Source: Acanthacorydalis orientalis (taxonomy: Eukaryota > Arthropoda > Insecta > Megaloptera > Corydalidae). From it: DNA of 64,000 nt. Positions 12,445 through 25,403 of this stretch are shown here, in pieces. Location of the stretch: positions 39,247,818 through 39,311,817 of the forward strand of contig CM068315.1 of the NCBI GenBank assembly GCA_034766995.1, read 5' to 3'. Within the stretch, counting starts at the first letter, position 1; every line of letters begins with the position of its first letter. Under the pieces are notes generated by a model. It worked only from the letters and a program-made list of their open reading frames with translations, made no database searches and was not told the origin of the DNA. Position numbers and translations under genes: made by a program.

Positions 12445-12539
12445 AGTATATTTTATATCTTGAATATTACTAAACCAGTTCATCCCATTAGATAAAATAA
12501 TCAGAACATTTTGAAATAATAGTACGAACGAAGAGTAAT

Positions 12540-12790
12540 ACCACAATACAAGTTCACAGAGGACGCCGCCGTACACAACATTTTCGCACGCTACACTGAA
12601 TATATTTTAAAACAATGTCCGTTTACTCACTTACCCGTCCCACATATCGTACGAACATACGCCGACGCCATTTTCACCGTGGGTAACGTGTCACGAGAGT
12701 ACGGTATTTAGGAAAATAGCGGATTTCACTTTAGTGAGACAGACCGCAGATATATCACCGTCACGAGATGAACGATGCGCAGACAAGATG
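12540..12790. other. GC-richer unassigned island
   Basis: This is non-repetitive sequence rich in CG dinucleotides beside a (TA)n tract. No coding similarity was seen; it is a candidate conserved non-coding intronic element. Confidence 0.4.
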
Positions 12791-13092
12791 GTTTAATGGT
12801 TCGAAAAAAAACACATGGAATTTTTGAATAGATCGTGTTCTATCTTACATCACCACTGAATAGGAAATTATTTCGATGAATAATCGTGATGAAAATATCG
12901 AGAACTTATCACGGTTCTCATTTCTTGACTTTTCGATACATATTTTATTGTTCTTAGAAATAAAAAGAAATATTAGACTCGTTTTAAACCCTTGATAAGT
13001 TTATAATTTTTCAGATTTTTGTACATAAATAATTTTTTACAAATATTTTCAGTAAATACCGAAAACTAAACAATTTGTATTGATTTACTTTC

Positions 13093-13093
<1 letters not shown>

Positions 13094-13136
<43 letters not shown>

Positions 13137-13206
13137 TATATGTATATATATATGTATATATATATATATGTATATGTATATGTATATGTATATATATGTA
13201 TATATG

Positions 13207-13238
<32 letters not shown>

Positions 13239-13326
13239 TACATATATATACATATACATATACATATACATATATATATATATACATATGTATATATATA
13301 CATATATATATACATATATATATATT
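13094..13326. repeat. (TA/TG/CA)n compound microsatellite with a 56-bp perfect inverted repeat
   Basis: Alternating TA is interrupted by G in the left half (TATGTA) and by C in the right half (TACATA). Positions 13151-13206 and 13233-13288 are exact reverse complements over 56 bp, with a 26-bp spacer. The irregular spacing of the interruptions is mirrored exactly. ORFs here (IYIYMYMY) are translated repeat, not protein. Confidence 0.95.
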
Positions 13327-13920
13327 ACTTCCTTGGAGTATGATATATTGATGTAAACTTTATAAAATAAATTAAATCGAACAGTGAATCTATTTGCCTT
13401 TCCATTGTTACTAATTACCTTTCGGCATAAAGTTGTACAACAATACATGAACATTCATTTACTAATGTATTCTATCTATTTAAAAGTTTGTGCAATATAT
13501 ATATATATATATATACACAAATATATGTATATTGTTCTGTATCGTTCACTAAATCTTCATTATGTCAAGCCAATGGTCAGGTCTCGAACTGTGCACCGGA
13601 TTGTAGTTCCGTCCATCCGCTTTGTTGTCGTTCTCATTCGGTGCGATGCCCTTTCATCGTCTCATATGAACTCTCTGTCGACCCTCAACCCTATGCTGTT
13701 CGTGAGCGTTTTTTTTTCGTTTGTTATGAAAATACAATACTTGAAATTTAAACGCGAAACGAGAACAAGAACGAGATACGTGGTCCGGTGATTTGTATGC
13801 TCAGTTAACCAGACGGTCATCAGTTCGTTGCTCTGCATTCGAAATTATTCCTTTCGTAGACGTCTCGTATCAAGAAAAAATGTTTTTCTCTGACTCGGTT
13901 GATATTTTGGATTTAGGTCG

Positions 13921-13925
<5 letters not shown>

Positions 13926-13992
<67 letters not shown>
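13926..13992. repeat. (TA)n microsatellite, about 67 bp
   Basis: This is a pure TA run. Confidence 0.97.
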
Positions 13993-13994
<2 letters not shown>

Positions 13995-14536
13995 TTCCTT
14001 ACATCATAAGCGTTGTACATTTATTTATACCCGTATTTTTCTAATATTAAAATTTATAGTGTTTTTTTTTTATTTTATGTACAGTAAATCAAAATGTGAT
14101 AAATATTTGATAATTATACATCTTACAAAAAAATTATTTTACAACGGATGTACGAGTATAATTCAATTAAATATAAAAGTCACGGGAACAGAATCACCTT
14201 TAATTTTTATAATATAGAAAAATAATGTTAAAATACTTCTATTTAGAGATATGATGAGTCATAATTTTCTCCCGTGATCTGATTTACGGTTTCCTCAAAA
14301 ACATCGATTTTACAAATAGTAAATGAATATGATATTTACACAAAGTTTTATTTTACTAAATTAAAAACTGATGTTTAGAAATGCTTCTAACATGTCTTGT
14401 CTATGTTATATCTGTCTGTACTTTTACAAAAAAATATTGCATTATTTGTTTTGATATTTTATTCAAATTAACTCATTAATTATCTTTATGTAATTTAACA
14501 AAATTTCAAATTAAAAATATAAACATTTTTAACTAA

Positions 14537-14539
<3 letters not shown>

Positions 14540-14595
<56 letters not shown>
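14540..14595. repeat. (TA)n microsatellite, about 56 bp
   Basis: This is a pure TA run. Confidence 0.97.
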
Positions 14596-14596
<1 letters not shown>

Positions 14597-14692
14597 TAGT
14601 TTTTAAAATATCTTCTGTAATAGTTTTAAATTTTGCTATTTGCGTCGACTTATTCCAACATATTTATGTCACAAAATGTTCATGCGATATAA

Positions 14693-14733
<41 letters not shown>

Positions 14734-15818
14734 TATACATAAATATTTATTATGTTTTATTGCTGATAATAATAAATTTTGAAAAAAAATCAACAAAAGA
14801 ATCAAATCCAAGCGAGTCTGAAATATAACCATGTATTCTCTATCTTTGACTCTGGCGACGTTCACCTCTTACTTTTATCTCATATAGGATTTTAGACAAA
14901 GCCTTGACTATACATATATCCATATTATATATGTATGCATATATATATATATATACATATATGGGTATTCGAGTCACGAAACCGTGCACTGTGTACTCAC
15001 AAAAAAAAGATACGCTTGTGACGATTCCCTTGGGACATCACTTCTGATGCAGCATCCATTTAACCATCAAACCAACAGCTCATTCGATAGTTACAGACGA
15101 CACCGTATCGAAAACCTACATTCTCGTTTATCCATCGTACCGTACGACATTCTATTCATTCATCCATTTACACTGAAGTCATCGGCACGTCGAAACAAAT
15201 CCCTGTGCACTCACTCCTGTGCACAGTTTCGAAAATCTACTATTTGTGGATGCGTTTTTAATTCGTTTTTTGTCTGGCTTTTGTATTGCCATATGATATT
15301 GGCAACCGGCCAAACCGTTTCTCCATAAATTCGAATCTATTGGAAAATACATTTTGTTCTTTTACACATTATTATCTATTTTTTTTTTATTATATCATTA
15401 AACGAACGTCGAACTTGAAAGAGAAATATAAGATTGTATTTTCTATTAGATGAGAATCCGATGAGCGTTTACTGCGCCGGCAAATACAGACAGTTGGATT
15501 GAATGCGTTGATGATCAGTGTGTATATATACAGATTTGAGTTTGAAAAGATTGTTCGAGTATAGAGAACTGTTCGTCGTTATTTTAATACAATGCGAATA
15601 TCATCGTTTTATTATATGTGCTAACGATCTTTAGCATAGAATAAAAATCGAAAAACAGTATTTTTCATAATGTAGTACGTTCTTTATGTGAAAATTGTAA
15701 AGAAGTCTGATTTAGTTTTCATACAGCGAAGCGAAGTTGACATTGTGTAAACACAATGAGTAATGAATTAAATAGCAAGAAGGTGCACAGTGTTATTACT
15801 GTAATTCTTTAAAAAATG

Positions 15819-15950
15819 TTACGTTGGTACGAAAATAATTACGGTTTATGACCTTCAAATTGATATTCATTTTCTTCAGCTAATAATTAACATTATTAGT
15901 CGAAATAAGCACCATTAGAATCAATACATTTTTGCCAATTAATTAATGGC
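15819..15950 (-). mobile_element. Mariner 3' end fragment (TTAGGTTGGTAGAAA-type)
   Basis: It starts with a diverged terminal repeat (ACGTTGGTACGAAAATAATT). On the minus strand it encodes WQKCIDSNGAYFD and a stop, the C-terminal end of this mariner family. Truncation follows at about 15950. Confidence 0.8.
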
Positions 15951-16640
15951 TAATGAAGTGAGAATTTAATCAGATACGTCAAATATTTTATATAGATAAC
16001 AATTTTGTCGTACAGTCGACTGATTTCATATATCTGTAATGATTTATGATCGAATTTATGTCGCTTATAGGCATCAACTTCAATATGTGATAGATACTTG
16101 TTTGAAGTTTATGTAAAGGAAACTAATTGAAATGTTTTTTTTTATTCGACTAGATGATCAGTAGTTATTGTGGATATAAATATGTAACTATCACTTCGCT
16201 CTAAAAATTCCAAATAGAATATTAACAGAAATATAAATTTCTTTCCTGTACATCTATCTCCATTAGAGTGTGAGTAAATAAAACGAAGATGGAAATACGA
16301 AATGGGATATTTCTAATTAATTAACTATTCTTGTCAGAAGTTTTTTGAAAAGTTTAGTTGGCATATGCAAGGCAGATGAAGACAAATTAAATGTACTTTG
16401 TGTTAAAGTAGTTACGAAATAAAACTGTATCAGAACAAGAATACATTTTTTTGTTGAATAACGAGATTTCTTTGCAAGTTGAATCTCTCTTTTTCTTCAG
16501 AAAACAATTTGTGTCGACAGCGTTGTTCTCATTCAGTTTTACTTGTTGATAAAGTTATTTACATTTATATTAAATTAAAAAAAAATAAAACGGTACTTAA
16601 TAAGTGAAACGTATAAAATTGTTTTACAATTAATTAGTTA

Positions 16641-18038
16641 TTGGGTTGGTAGAAAAATAATTGCGGTTTATGAACTTTAAATTCATATACATTTTTCTCA
16701 TCTCATAATAAAGTTTATTAATCGAAGTAAGCATCATTAGAATCGACACATTTTTGCCTATTAATTACAAGTTTATTTATTCCGGTGGTGTAAAATTCCG
16801 GAGTTCTGGAAATGATAAAATCTCGAAATGCACTTTCGGTAAGAGATTGGTTATTGAAGACCTTATCCTGTAAGAAGTCGAAATGCTTAAACAAGTGATA
16901 ATCTGTTGGTGAGTATGGTGTATGAGACCATATTTCATAGCCCAGTTCATTCAACTCTTGGAGCATCCATCGTGAGACGTGTGGTTGTGCATCAGGATTG
17001 GACCTTTTCAATTGACCAGTGCAAGAACCAGACGTCTCAGTTCTTGATACATTCTTGACAATAACTTTCAGCTGTAACGGTTTCGCCAGGATTGAAGAAA
17101 TTATAGTGGATTACACCGAACGCGAACCACCAAAAAGTCGCCATAATTTTCTTTTGGTGTATTTTTTTTTGCACGAATTGGACGATGTTTTTGATCAGCC
17201 TATGGAAAACGTTTAGTCATTTTGGTGGCCGTCCTTAGAGGCGAATGGTGCCCCGACAACAGCCAGTCAGCATATTCAAGAAAAATCGGCATATGACTTG
17301 GTAGACGATCGCGCTATTCGTGCTCAAATCCAGGAAAAGTGGTGTAATTTCGGTTTCGTGAAACACTTTAAGGACTTCATTGTCCAACCATTGTGCAGAC
17401 CACTTTCTGTTGTCTTAAAGGATCCTTGTTTTCGTCGCACGTTTTTTACGTAAAAGAAACGTAGATCCAACTTCGTAACGACGATTTTTTTTGGTTTTCG
17501 TTCAATTCATATGGCACCCATTTGTTAAGCTTTTCCGATTTTCTAACTGTTTTAAGTGGTTTAGAACTGTTTGATGACGAATGCCTACCTTTTATGCAAA
17601 CTCTCGATTGTTATGCGTGGTTCTGATTTAACTTACACCTTCGGTTGGCCATTATGAACTGAAGAAGGACGCCTGCAACCTTTTTCATCTTCAACGCTCT
17701 CGTCCCCAGCATGATTTTTTTGGAACAAGCATTGCACCGTATTTTCCTTAATAATACTCAGATCAAAAACATAGTTTAGTTTACGAGCAGTTTCTGCTGC
17801 TTTACTCGTTTGAACTTGTACGAACAATTCTATTTTTACTCCTTTTTCATTTTTAATTCAATAGCCCAATTTGAAGCAAATTTAATAATAAAATCAAAGT
17901 CGATGTTACTGAAATACACACCGAAAAATGCTCTTTAAAATGATATTAACACAAATACAATGAAATAACATTTTCATTAAAAACAATAAAGTTAGAATTC
18001 AGACAATAAAAACCGTTACTATTTTCCTATCAACCTAA
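16641..18038 (-). mobile_element. Near full-length mariner, minus orientation
   Basis: The terminal inverted repeats are TTGGGTTGGTAGAAAAATAA at the left and, read inward from the right, TTAGGTTGATAGGAAAATAG, each flanked by TA (16639-16640, 18039-18040), the mariner target site. The 1,398-bp length is normal for mariner. The internal transposase frame is broken (see 16718-17850). Confidence 0.92.
16718..17850 (-). pseudogene. Mariner transposase pseudogene
   Basis: The N-terminal part (17827-17633) shows TSKAAETARKLNYVF, VQCLFQKNHAGDESVEDE and RRPSSVHN, the helix-turn-helix region and linker of this family. The C-terminal part (17011-16718) shows DAQPHVSRWMLQELNELGYE, YSPTDYHLFKHFDFL and the end CVDSNDAYFD, then a stop. 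The HDNARPH box is altered to PDAQPH and the usual YSPDLSPTDYH box has lost four residues. The middle third is scattered across frames by stops and frameshifts. The start is the ATG at 17850 by family position. It is non-functional. Confidence 0.9.
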
Positions 18039-19798
18039 TATATTATATTATTAATACATATATTAGGTTAAGCTAAAATAACGACATCTTTTCACCACTG
18101 TATAAACATGAAAGAAAAATAAACATTCAGTTTAATCAAATAGAATGTTTCTGTGGTTAAATATAAATTTCGCGTCCCTCTACGTTGAAAAAAATATGAT
18201 TTTCTATATAAAAAAAATGAAAGTAATTAACTATTTAAATACATAAATGTCTTAATTTCTTGATTCCATTGGTCTCAATTAATATCAATTACAATGTGAC
18301 GAATTAATTGAAAATTGTTTCTGTGAATATTCGTGCCGTACACGAGTCTAGTATCGATCAAAAACCATTCCTGCTGACTACCGTACCATTTTCATCACGG
18401 TTTATCTGTTGGAGCCGAACAATGACTGAAACGCCAATAAAGGCACACGGAGTGTTGTAATTGACTAGACGAACTCGCCTCGGTCGCCTTAGTATAGGAT
18501 TAGCGGTCGCGTTAAATCCGTTAGCATCTTCATTACATCAGATTAACGTGGTGATATTATGTCACGGTCAAGATGTGGACAACGTAACCGTTGTTAATTT
18601 TTTTAAAAAAAACATTATTCACTATCCCATTTTCGATATGATATTCATTTAATCGTTTCAGATAACGGTTTTAATTTGAAATGAGTTGATTTTAAAATAA
18701 GAAAGTAATTCAGTCTAATTTGAGTAGCAGTTTTATCTAAATGGATCAGATTACAATTGTCTGACAATGAATCGTTCCAGATTCATCGATTATTTTATCG
18801 TGATGGTAAATGTTAATGTATCTGCTTAGTGCAGAAAATCTGGTGGTATAGAATACGGTTAAAAAACAATATGGTGTTAATTCTTACTAGATTTATTTTT
18901 TAAACGTTTTTAGGGAAGTCTGATTTTAAGCATTCAGAAATTCTGTTTATTCCAAGAACAAGCACTTCTATTAAAAACTGAATCTTTATCAGTCGCATTT
19001 TATATCATTTGATTTTAAATTTTAATCCATAATCATATTTCCATTCTTTGTCACGATGTAGATTTAGTACTACTTTAGTATTTCTAAATTCACTTTCAAA
19101 AATAATTTTTTTACCCACTTCACATACCATCAAACTTTTTCTGAATGAAATTGTTCATTAAATGAATATAGCAATCGCTTTAATAGAGAGATAAAGGCCT
19201 CATAGCATAGATTAAAAAAATCTAATAACTAGATGAAAGTTTAACAATACATTTTTATGTACCTTGATGATCTGAGGACCATCTTCAAAATCCTTTTAAA
19301 CATCAATCAATAATGTTTAATAATCACTTGTTTAACATTTATGATTAAAAAAAATTGCTGTGGTTTGTAGAGTGAGCGAAAAATTCATTTTTGAAAGTCA
19401 TTCTTTTATTAAATTATTCCCAAACCTCTCGAATAATTTGACAGTCGGAAGGTACGAGTTTGTTCTTCCTTCAAAACATTCTTATTCACCTTTTCTCTCA
19501 TTTCATTTGGACTATTTAACATGAAATATTTACGCAGAACATAAAGTCCATCTTTTATTTATTGATATTTCACGTTTTTTTTTATATGAAACCTAATATC
19601 CAAATGATTAATGATAGAATAATTACGCTTATCATTTATTTTTATAAAAAAATATGAGAAATACCTCATTTTTAATTTTAAGTTTAATTATCTTTCTCTT
19701 ATTTATCATTTAAATAAAAACCCGGAAGCCATTATTTCGTCCTGTCATGAACGGTTGTGTTATCTGTTAGGAACTTTTATAAAAGGTGTGTGTGTGTG

Positions 19799-19854
<56 letters not shown>

Positions 19855-20366
19855 TACAAAGTACAATGATAAAGTTTTTCGATGAATTGTACAGAATGAA
19901 TGTGTAGCATTAAAACCGATGTAACTGTGAAAACGGAAAGTATAGCTGAAACCGTTTCATCCCGGTCCTGTACCGCATAGTGTGGGTTCGTCGTAACCAC
20001 GTCGAACGACCGACCTTATCATCCCGACGACGGCAGTCGTCCGTCTCGTTCTTCGCCGTTCTGCGTCAAAATGTGTCAGCGATACTGTACAATCGTCGGC
20101 CATCCGGCCACCCGACCGCACCGACAAATGTGTACGAGAAAATATATATTCCCGCGGAAATATACGGCCGAGTCGTGAATCTGACACACGGTTTTTCATT
20201 AGTGCCCTTGATAAATACGTAACGGGCTTTTTAATTAAAAAAAAAGATATTTGCGCTCGGGAATCCGTTATTTCGATTCAACGATGAATGGACTCGAATG
20301 AAAATGTAATTATTTCTATGCGATCTGAATTATTTTATTTTCAATTAGTTTATATATATATATATA

Positions 20367-20418
<52 letters not shown>

Positions 20419-20432
20419 AACATACATACATA
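18039..20432. other. AT-rich DNA with a GC-richer island
   Basis: It contains the long-TIR MITE copy at 19085-19405, (TA)n at about 19803-19851 and 20350-20415, and a CG-rich island at about 19930-20180. The two opposing 80-aa ORFs over that island have no family similarity. Confidence 0.5.
19085..19405. mobile_element. Long-TIR MITE-like element, copy 2
   Basis: The left arm reads AAATTCACTTTCAAAAATAA, then CCCACTTCACATACCA. The right arm is its imperfect reverse complement, with TGTGGTTTGTAGAGTGAGCG and AAATTCATTTTTGAAAGTCA. Length is about 320 bp, with no coding capacity. Confidence 0.7.
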
Positions 20433-20824
20433 TAGAAGGTTCATTTAACGCTTAAATGCGTTCCTGAAATCATTGCGATAAATTAATCAGCGTTAAATAA
20501 GACCTCCTATAATACACCATGTGTTTCATATAATATATACAATATATTTGATCCCTTTTTTAATGTGTTATAAATAAACTCATTTGCGTCGTTATGGGAT
20601 TTTTTTAATTTTTTCGGTAATTCATTTACTGTTTTTATTTTTATTGGTAATTCTCCATTTAATTTGTATTTTGATCCTTAATATGCAAGGTAGATCATTT
20701 CATCAAAATTATTAAGACCTGAATAATAGTCATTTTACATAAAATATACCAATGTAAAAAGAAGTTATACAGTTATGTTAAGTTAGTTGGTCACCAAATG
20801 TAGAGAGAAAATGTTTGTACACAA

Positions 20825-20826
<2 letters not shown>

Positions 20827-20861
<35 letters not shown>

Positions 20862-20871
20862 AATATATATT

Positions 20872-20927
<56 letters not shown>
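20827..20927. repeat. (TA)n block with palindromic interruption
   Basis: Two TA runs flank ACATAAATATATATTTATGT, which is itself a perfect palindrome. Confidence 0.93.
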
Positions 20928-20933
<6 letters not shown>

Positions 20934-20946
20934 CAATATCATGATG

Positions 20947-21363
20947 GCTATCGAAAATATCGGCCAATCGTGGAAGGAAGTAAAACCGTCATGCATGAAT
21001 GTAGTTTGACCTAAATGTGTATCCAAAGATGTGACTGTAGATGTAGTGTCCAGTGTTCGTAGAGAAATTGCTTAAGCGGCCAAAGAAGCAAATTTTGAAT
21101 GTATGGAAGAGGACGATATCGACGAAGTGATTGAATCCCAGGACGAAGAACTCAATAACAAAGACTTGATTAGTATGGATTTAACACGTGATGGATGAGA
21201 CTGATACAGCTGATGTAATAGCAGAGGAAAGAAAATTAACCACTAGTCGTATTTCTAAAGCTATGCAATTAATATCAGAGGCGATGGACATTTTTTCAGC
21301 TGATGATCCTGATGAACAACGAAGGTCAAGTGTGACAAGCACTGTGGATGATGCCATAAATTG
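20947..21363 (+). pseudogene. Tigger1-like transposase C terminus, broken
   Basis: The first frame gives [30 protein letters not shown] and EEDDIDEVIESQDEELNNKD, matching the Tigger transposase region after the DDE core (W..V....MN..WK..WP; EEDV.EL.DSH.EELTNEDL). A frameshift at about 21190 moves to a frame with AEERKLTTSRISKAMQLISE, AMDIFSADDPDEQRR and a stop at 21361, again like the Tigger C terminus. At least two in-frame stops (after MNVV and REIA) and one frameshift are present. The catalytic core is missing upstream. Confidence 0.82.
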
Positions 21364-21963
21364 ATAAAAACAAATTTATTGAGGAAAAAAGCTCGTGAGA
21401 ATTCAACAAAATTTTGATAAATTTTTAATTAATTAAGCACAGTCGACAGTAATTGACACCGATTTATATTCCAGTTCAAAATAAAAAAAAATTCATATAC
21501 ATTTAATGTACAAATGAATAACATAATACTTTTGTTTGACTAATTTTGTTTATTTCAATGAATCAAATTTTATTTTTTAAATTTTAATCATTATGGATTT
21601 CAATTTTGCTTAATTTGCACAGTTTTCATGGCATGTGTTATTTATTTAGATGAAGCGAATTGAGTGAAGTCCTACAGAAACACTATGTAATAGATTATTT
21701 CGATTTAATCCGGCGTTTTTTGGTATCAATTAACGCAAGTAGAGATTTTAGTGTACTTATTTGGTCTATAATAATTTGCAAAAATCAATTTTAACGTATT
21801 TTCTTTCAACATTTTGTGCATCATAGTTTATTCATGGATATACGTTTAAAATATTGCAAATATTTGTTTCCATGTTTTGTTGCACAGCGCTATATATACA
21901 TAGCGTTTATTGGATTAGCGTTAAATAAAGTTCGCTTATATACGTGTGTGTGTATATACACCC

Positions 21964-22041
21964 GTCCCTCAATTTACGCGGAGTAACCGTTCCACGTGGA
22001 TTCGTTTTACGCGAATGAAAATCGCGTAAATTGAGTCTGTC
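21964..22041. repeat. Short inverted repeat element
   Basis: The left arm CCCTCAATTTACGCG and the right arm CGCGTAAATTGAG are near-perfect reverse complements about 75 bp apart, like the fused ends of a deleted DNA transposon. Confidence 0.6.
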
Positions 22042-22674
22042 AGTACAAAAAAATATTGGAAATAAAAGCTAGTAAACTTGTAGAAAAACATATTTATTTC
22101 ACATAAATTAAAAAAAAAATGATGACGTTTTAGAAAACAAGAGTAACAATATTAATCTTCAAAATAAGTGTACATAATTCACAGGCTTTGAATGAGTTAA
22201 AAAATATTAAAAAGAAAATCTACTTTTTCATTATATTTAATTTATTTGTGGATGATTATTCCATATTGTATTATATATTAAATATGGAAAATTAATATTA
22301 AACGACTGATTTTTAATTTTACTATTCTCTTTAATTCATTGAAAATTCAGACAATAATTCTAATAACTATTCGAATGATAAGAACGTGACCATTTGTTTC
22401 AAATTTCAGAACGATTCCGTTCCTCGTATTTCTGTTTATAATATCCCACTGTTATTGACTAAATACACATGGACTTTTCATAAACCTAATACAGTTCTAT
22501 ATATGTCTAGTACACCTGTTGAAAATATCATGAATACAGCGCAATTGAACCACTGTCACTCTTGATATATATATACGAAATGCAATGGAATGAGAGAAAA
22601 TGTACAGGTTGCGGAAAGGGTGGATTACTTCAACCGGCCGTCCGTTCTCTACTTGTTACATGTTGTATATATAC

Positions 22675-22706
22675 ATATATTCATATACATATCTCTCTCT
22701 CTCTCT

Positions 22707-22752
<46 letters not shown>

Positions 22753-22780
22753 ATATATATGCGTATGTATGTATATGTGT
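22675..22780. repeat. (CT)n-(TA)n-(TG)n compound microsatellite
   Basis: The order is ATACATAT, CT repeats, TA repeats, TG repeats, then TATATATATG. The same order recurs at 25310-25440. Confidence 0.95.
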
Positions 22781-22846
22781 GTGTGGAAAGAGGCTTCCTG
22801 CCGTAACATGAATATATACGGGTGTAAATGACAGAATGTTCTAACT

Positions 22847-22904
<58 letters not shown>

Positions 22905-23682
22905 ATAAGTGGCATGTGTATGACAGGCCACAGTGACATACGAGATGATACTACGTGCTTATGCACAGACGTCATCGTTTTGTTGTCTATGAATATAGCA
23001 ACGGATCTTCGTACTGAAATGTAGAACGGAACCCGTCAACTTAACAAGACCGACAATTCAGAATCCACGTTTAGTTCAGCGGACAACATCATACGTATCG
23101 TCATTATCTGGAAATGTACGCTGCGGGATGATAAATCTACGGATAGGGATGAGATGCAACTCTATATTCGATGTTAATCTGAATAGATGCACCAGTGTAG
23201 TGAAATTACAATAAAATACGGATTGTTCTGAAAAGCGGAAGCTGGTTTATTTAATCAGATTTATGGTATAATTTCATAGTCAGAATGATTTCATAGTATC
23301 CGGTATAATGCAAACAACTGAAAACGTTTAAATCACTTTATGAAGAATGATTAGCATTCTTTCAAAATTATTACTTTATGTGATAGACATTTTTTTTCAA
23401 TCATCGTAAATACGATTTATCATTTTATGACATGAAAAATTAAAAGCTGTACAAGTGAATGACAGTGATGAAAAATGAAAAATACAGGATATGATTTTTT
23501 AAATGTGTTGCGAATGGTAAACATTGGGTATCTAGAAATAATGAACGGCTGACCGGGAAGAAAAAAAAGATATTGAAGACCAAGAAAACGATGACTGGAT
23601 AATAAAAAGAAAGTTGACGATTTGAAGATAGAGGAGAAAAGTTTTTAATTGATAAAAGTTATGTGCTTTTAAACTTAAACAA

Positions 23683-23977
23683 AATTTTTTGAACCACCAT
23701 TGCACTGTACGTTCCTTAACAGTTTCTGCTGCTTTATAACCTGTTTTCAACTCATACTAAAAAAATGTTCTTATTTGCTTCTTTTACATCTTTAATCCAA
23801 TAGCCAAATTTTGAAATAAAATTAATAATCAAACCAAAGTAGATGTTACTAAAATACAGACGAAAAAATGTACTTTAAAATGATAGTAACGTGAACAGTA
23901 TGAAATGACAATTTAATTAAAAAAATAAAGTTAGAATTCACAATACAAAAACCGCAATTGTTTTTCTACCAACTTAA
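23683..23977 (-). mobile_element. Mariner 5' end fragment with N-terminal deletion
   Basis: The right edge is the family terminal repeat (TTAAGTTGGTAGAAAAACAA read inward) followed by TA. On the minus strand it carries the 5' UTR and a start region where KAAETV joins directly to KERTVQWWF, so the intervening residues are deleted. It is truncated at about 23683. Confidence 0.82.
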
Positions 23978-24039
23978 TAGTTTTGATATTGTAGCTAAAT
24001 CCATTTTTTGCAGCACTATAGGTACACATTTTTTGCATC

Positions 24040-24200
24040 TACGCCCTTAGAATAAAATACCATCATCATCCAAATTCATATAAAAATGATTTAAAATGAT
24101 TAATAATCAATTATTGAACATTTTTGTTCACAAAATAGTACTGTGGTTTTTGTGCGAGTGAAAAATTCAATTCAATTTGTGAGAGTGTCATTTTCGGACT
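24040..24200. mobile_element. Long-TIR MITE-like element, partial copy 3
   Basis: The central motif ATACCATCATCATCCAAATT is followed by the family right arm (ATTAATAATCAATTATTGAA, then TGTGGTTTTTGTGCGAGTG). The left arm is not recognisable. Confidence 0.6.
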
Positions 24201-24950
24201 TAATTGTAACCTAAAATAAGGTTTAAACGTATAAAATTAATTTTAAAATGAGGAGATTCCTAATATGTCGATGAAGAAGGTAGTTATTTTCAATATGGCA
24301 ATTTGAAAATCGTTGAATATATGACTATAGGAATTATGCAAATAATTTTGAATAATTTAAGTATTATTCTTGGCAAATCATGAATAAACGAAAGAATTCT
24401 CTCAGTACATGAGGAAGTTTATTTATTAGATTTTATATATTTTTTAGAAGGTGATTAATAAATTATATCTTTATTAAAGATACAATAAAACTTTTTTCTA
24501 AAACACAGTGAAAAGTTGGGACAATTGCATTAATGTGTATCAAGATTATGTAGAAAAATTAAGTTTAGTTTTTAAAAACATAAAGATTTGCTTTCATTTG
24601 TCTAAATCACTTATTTTAGTCTACTTTTACTAAACTATAGACAAAAATTAACATTGATCCAGTTGTGATACCAGTTTTCTCATACTCGTAGATCTCCTTA
24701 TAAACTTAATGATGTTTCTCTAAGTCAGTGTAGTTACTGTTATCATTTCTTTTTTTTTGTATTATTTATTATCTGAACATTAACATAATTTATTTTAAAA
24801 TTATTTACAGGATTCATAATATATTTTATACATTTGAAAGTTTACATTTAAACACGTTTCAGTATTGTGTTATTTTATAACATTGTTTTGTTATTTTATG
24901 TAAATGAATATTTTATAAATTTTTGAGTCCATAAAAATAGAAATACAGGT

Positions 24951-24976
24951 CTCTCTCTCTCTCTGTATATATATAT

Positions 24977-25034
<58 letters not shown>
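24951..25034. repeat. (CT)n-(TA)n compound microsatellite
   Basis: CT repeats run into about 65 bp of TA. Confidence 0.95.
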
Positions 25035-25036
<2 letters not shown>

Positions 25037-25309
25037 AATGCGTTTTACACATTCCCGGTGTAACATTAAAGTGAGAATTTCTCCATCGTAATCATTCGGC
25101 TAAAATACATATTTGCGTAATTCAAAACAGCAGGCATAATTATAGAGGATAACATTCCCTTTGGGTGTTATAACTAAGAACTTTACTTGGCTTATAGGGA
25201 TGAGCAACGAAATAGTACGGGATGCTGTTCAAAGGGGCAGGTTATGAACTAATGTATGTGTACTGTACACAAATAAAATACAAGTTTTGTACAAACTTAA
25301 TACATATCT

Positions 25310-25318
25310 ATATACATA

Positions 25319-25403
<85 letters not shown>

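Larger units (their letters stand above)
13330..15818. other. Unassigned DNA: GC-richer islands and (TA)n
   Basis: GC-richer islands lie at about 13540-13870 and 14990-15330. (TA)n tracts lie at 13926-13992, 14540-14595 and 14699-14730. The ORFs at 13384-14044 and 14984-15328 have no recognisable domains and partly translate (TA)n. Confidence 0.5.
20433..21942 (+). mobile_element. Tigger-like DNA transposon remnant
   Basis: The left edge GAAGGTTCATTTAACGCTTA and the right edge read inward (GCGAACTTTATTTAACGCTA) look like diverged terminal inverted repeats. Between them lies a Tigger-type transposase C terminus (20947-21363). The interior also contains an AT-rich microsatellite block (20827-20927). 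The edges are inferred from this similarity alone. Confidence 0.6.
21943..23682. other. Unassigned DNA with compound microsatellites
   Basis: An inverted motif at 21970-22040 (AATTTACGCG ... CGCGTAAATT) looks like the end of another small DNA element. A CT/TA/TG compound repeat lies at 22675-22770 and (TA)n at about 22848-22901. A GC-richer stretch lies at 22920-23180. No coding similarity was seen. Confidence 0.5.

Noticed and set aside
13011..13454. Several overlapping ORFs encoding (IY)n, (MY)n and (TY)n repeats
   Set aside because: They are translations of the TA/TG microsatellite in every frame and both strands, with no codon structure.
19957..20222. Two opposing 80-aa ORFs over a GC-richer island
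   Set aside because: There is no domain, no splice sites in a consistent frame, and both strands are equally open, as expected by chance in a CG-rich island.
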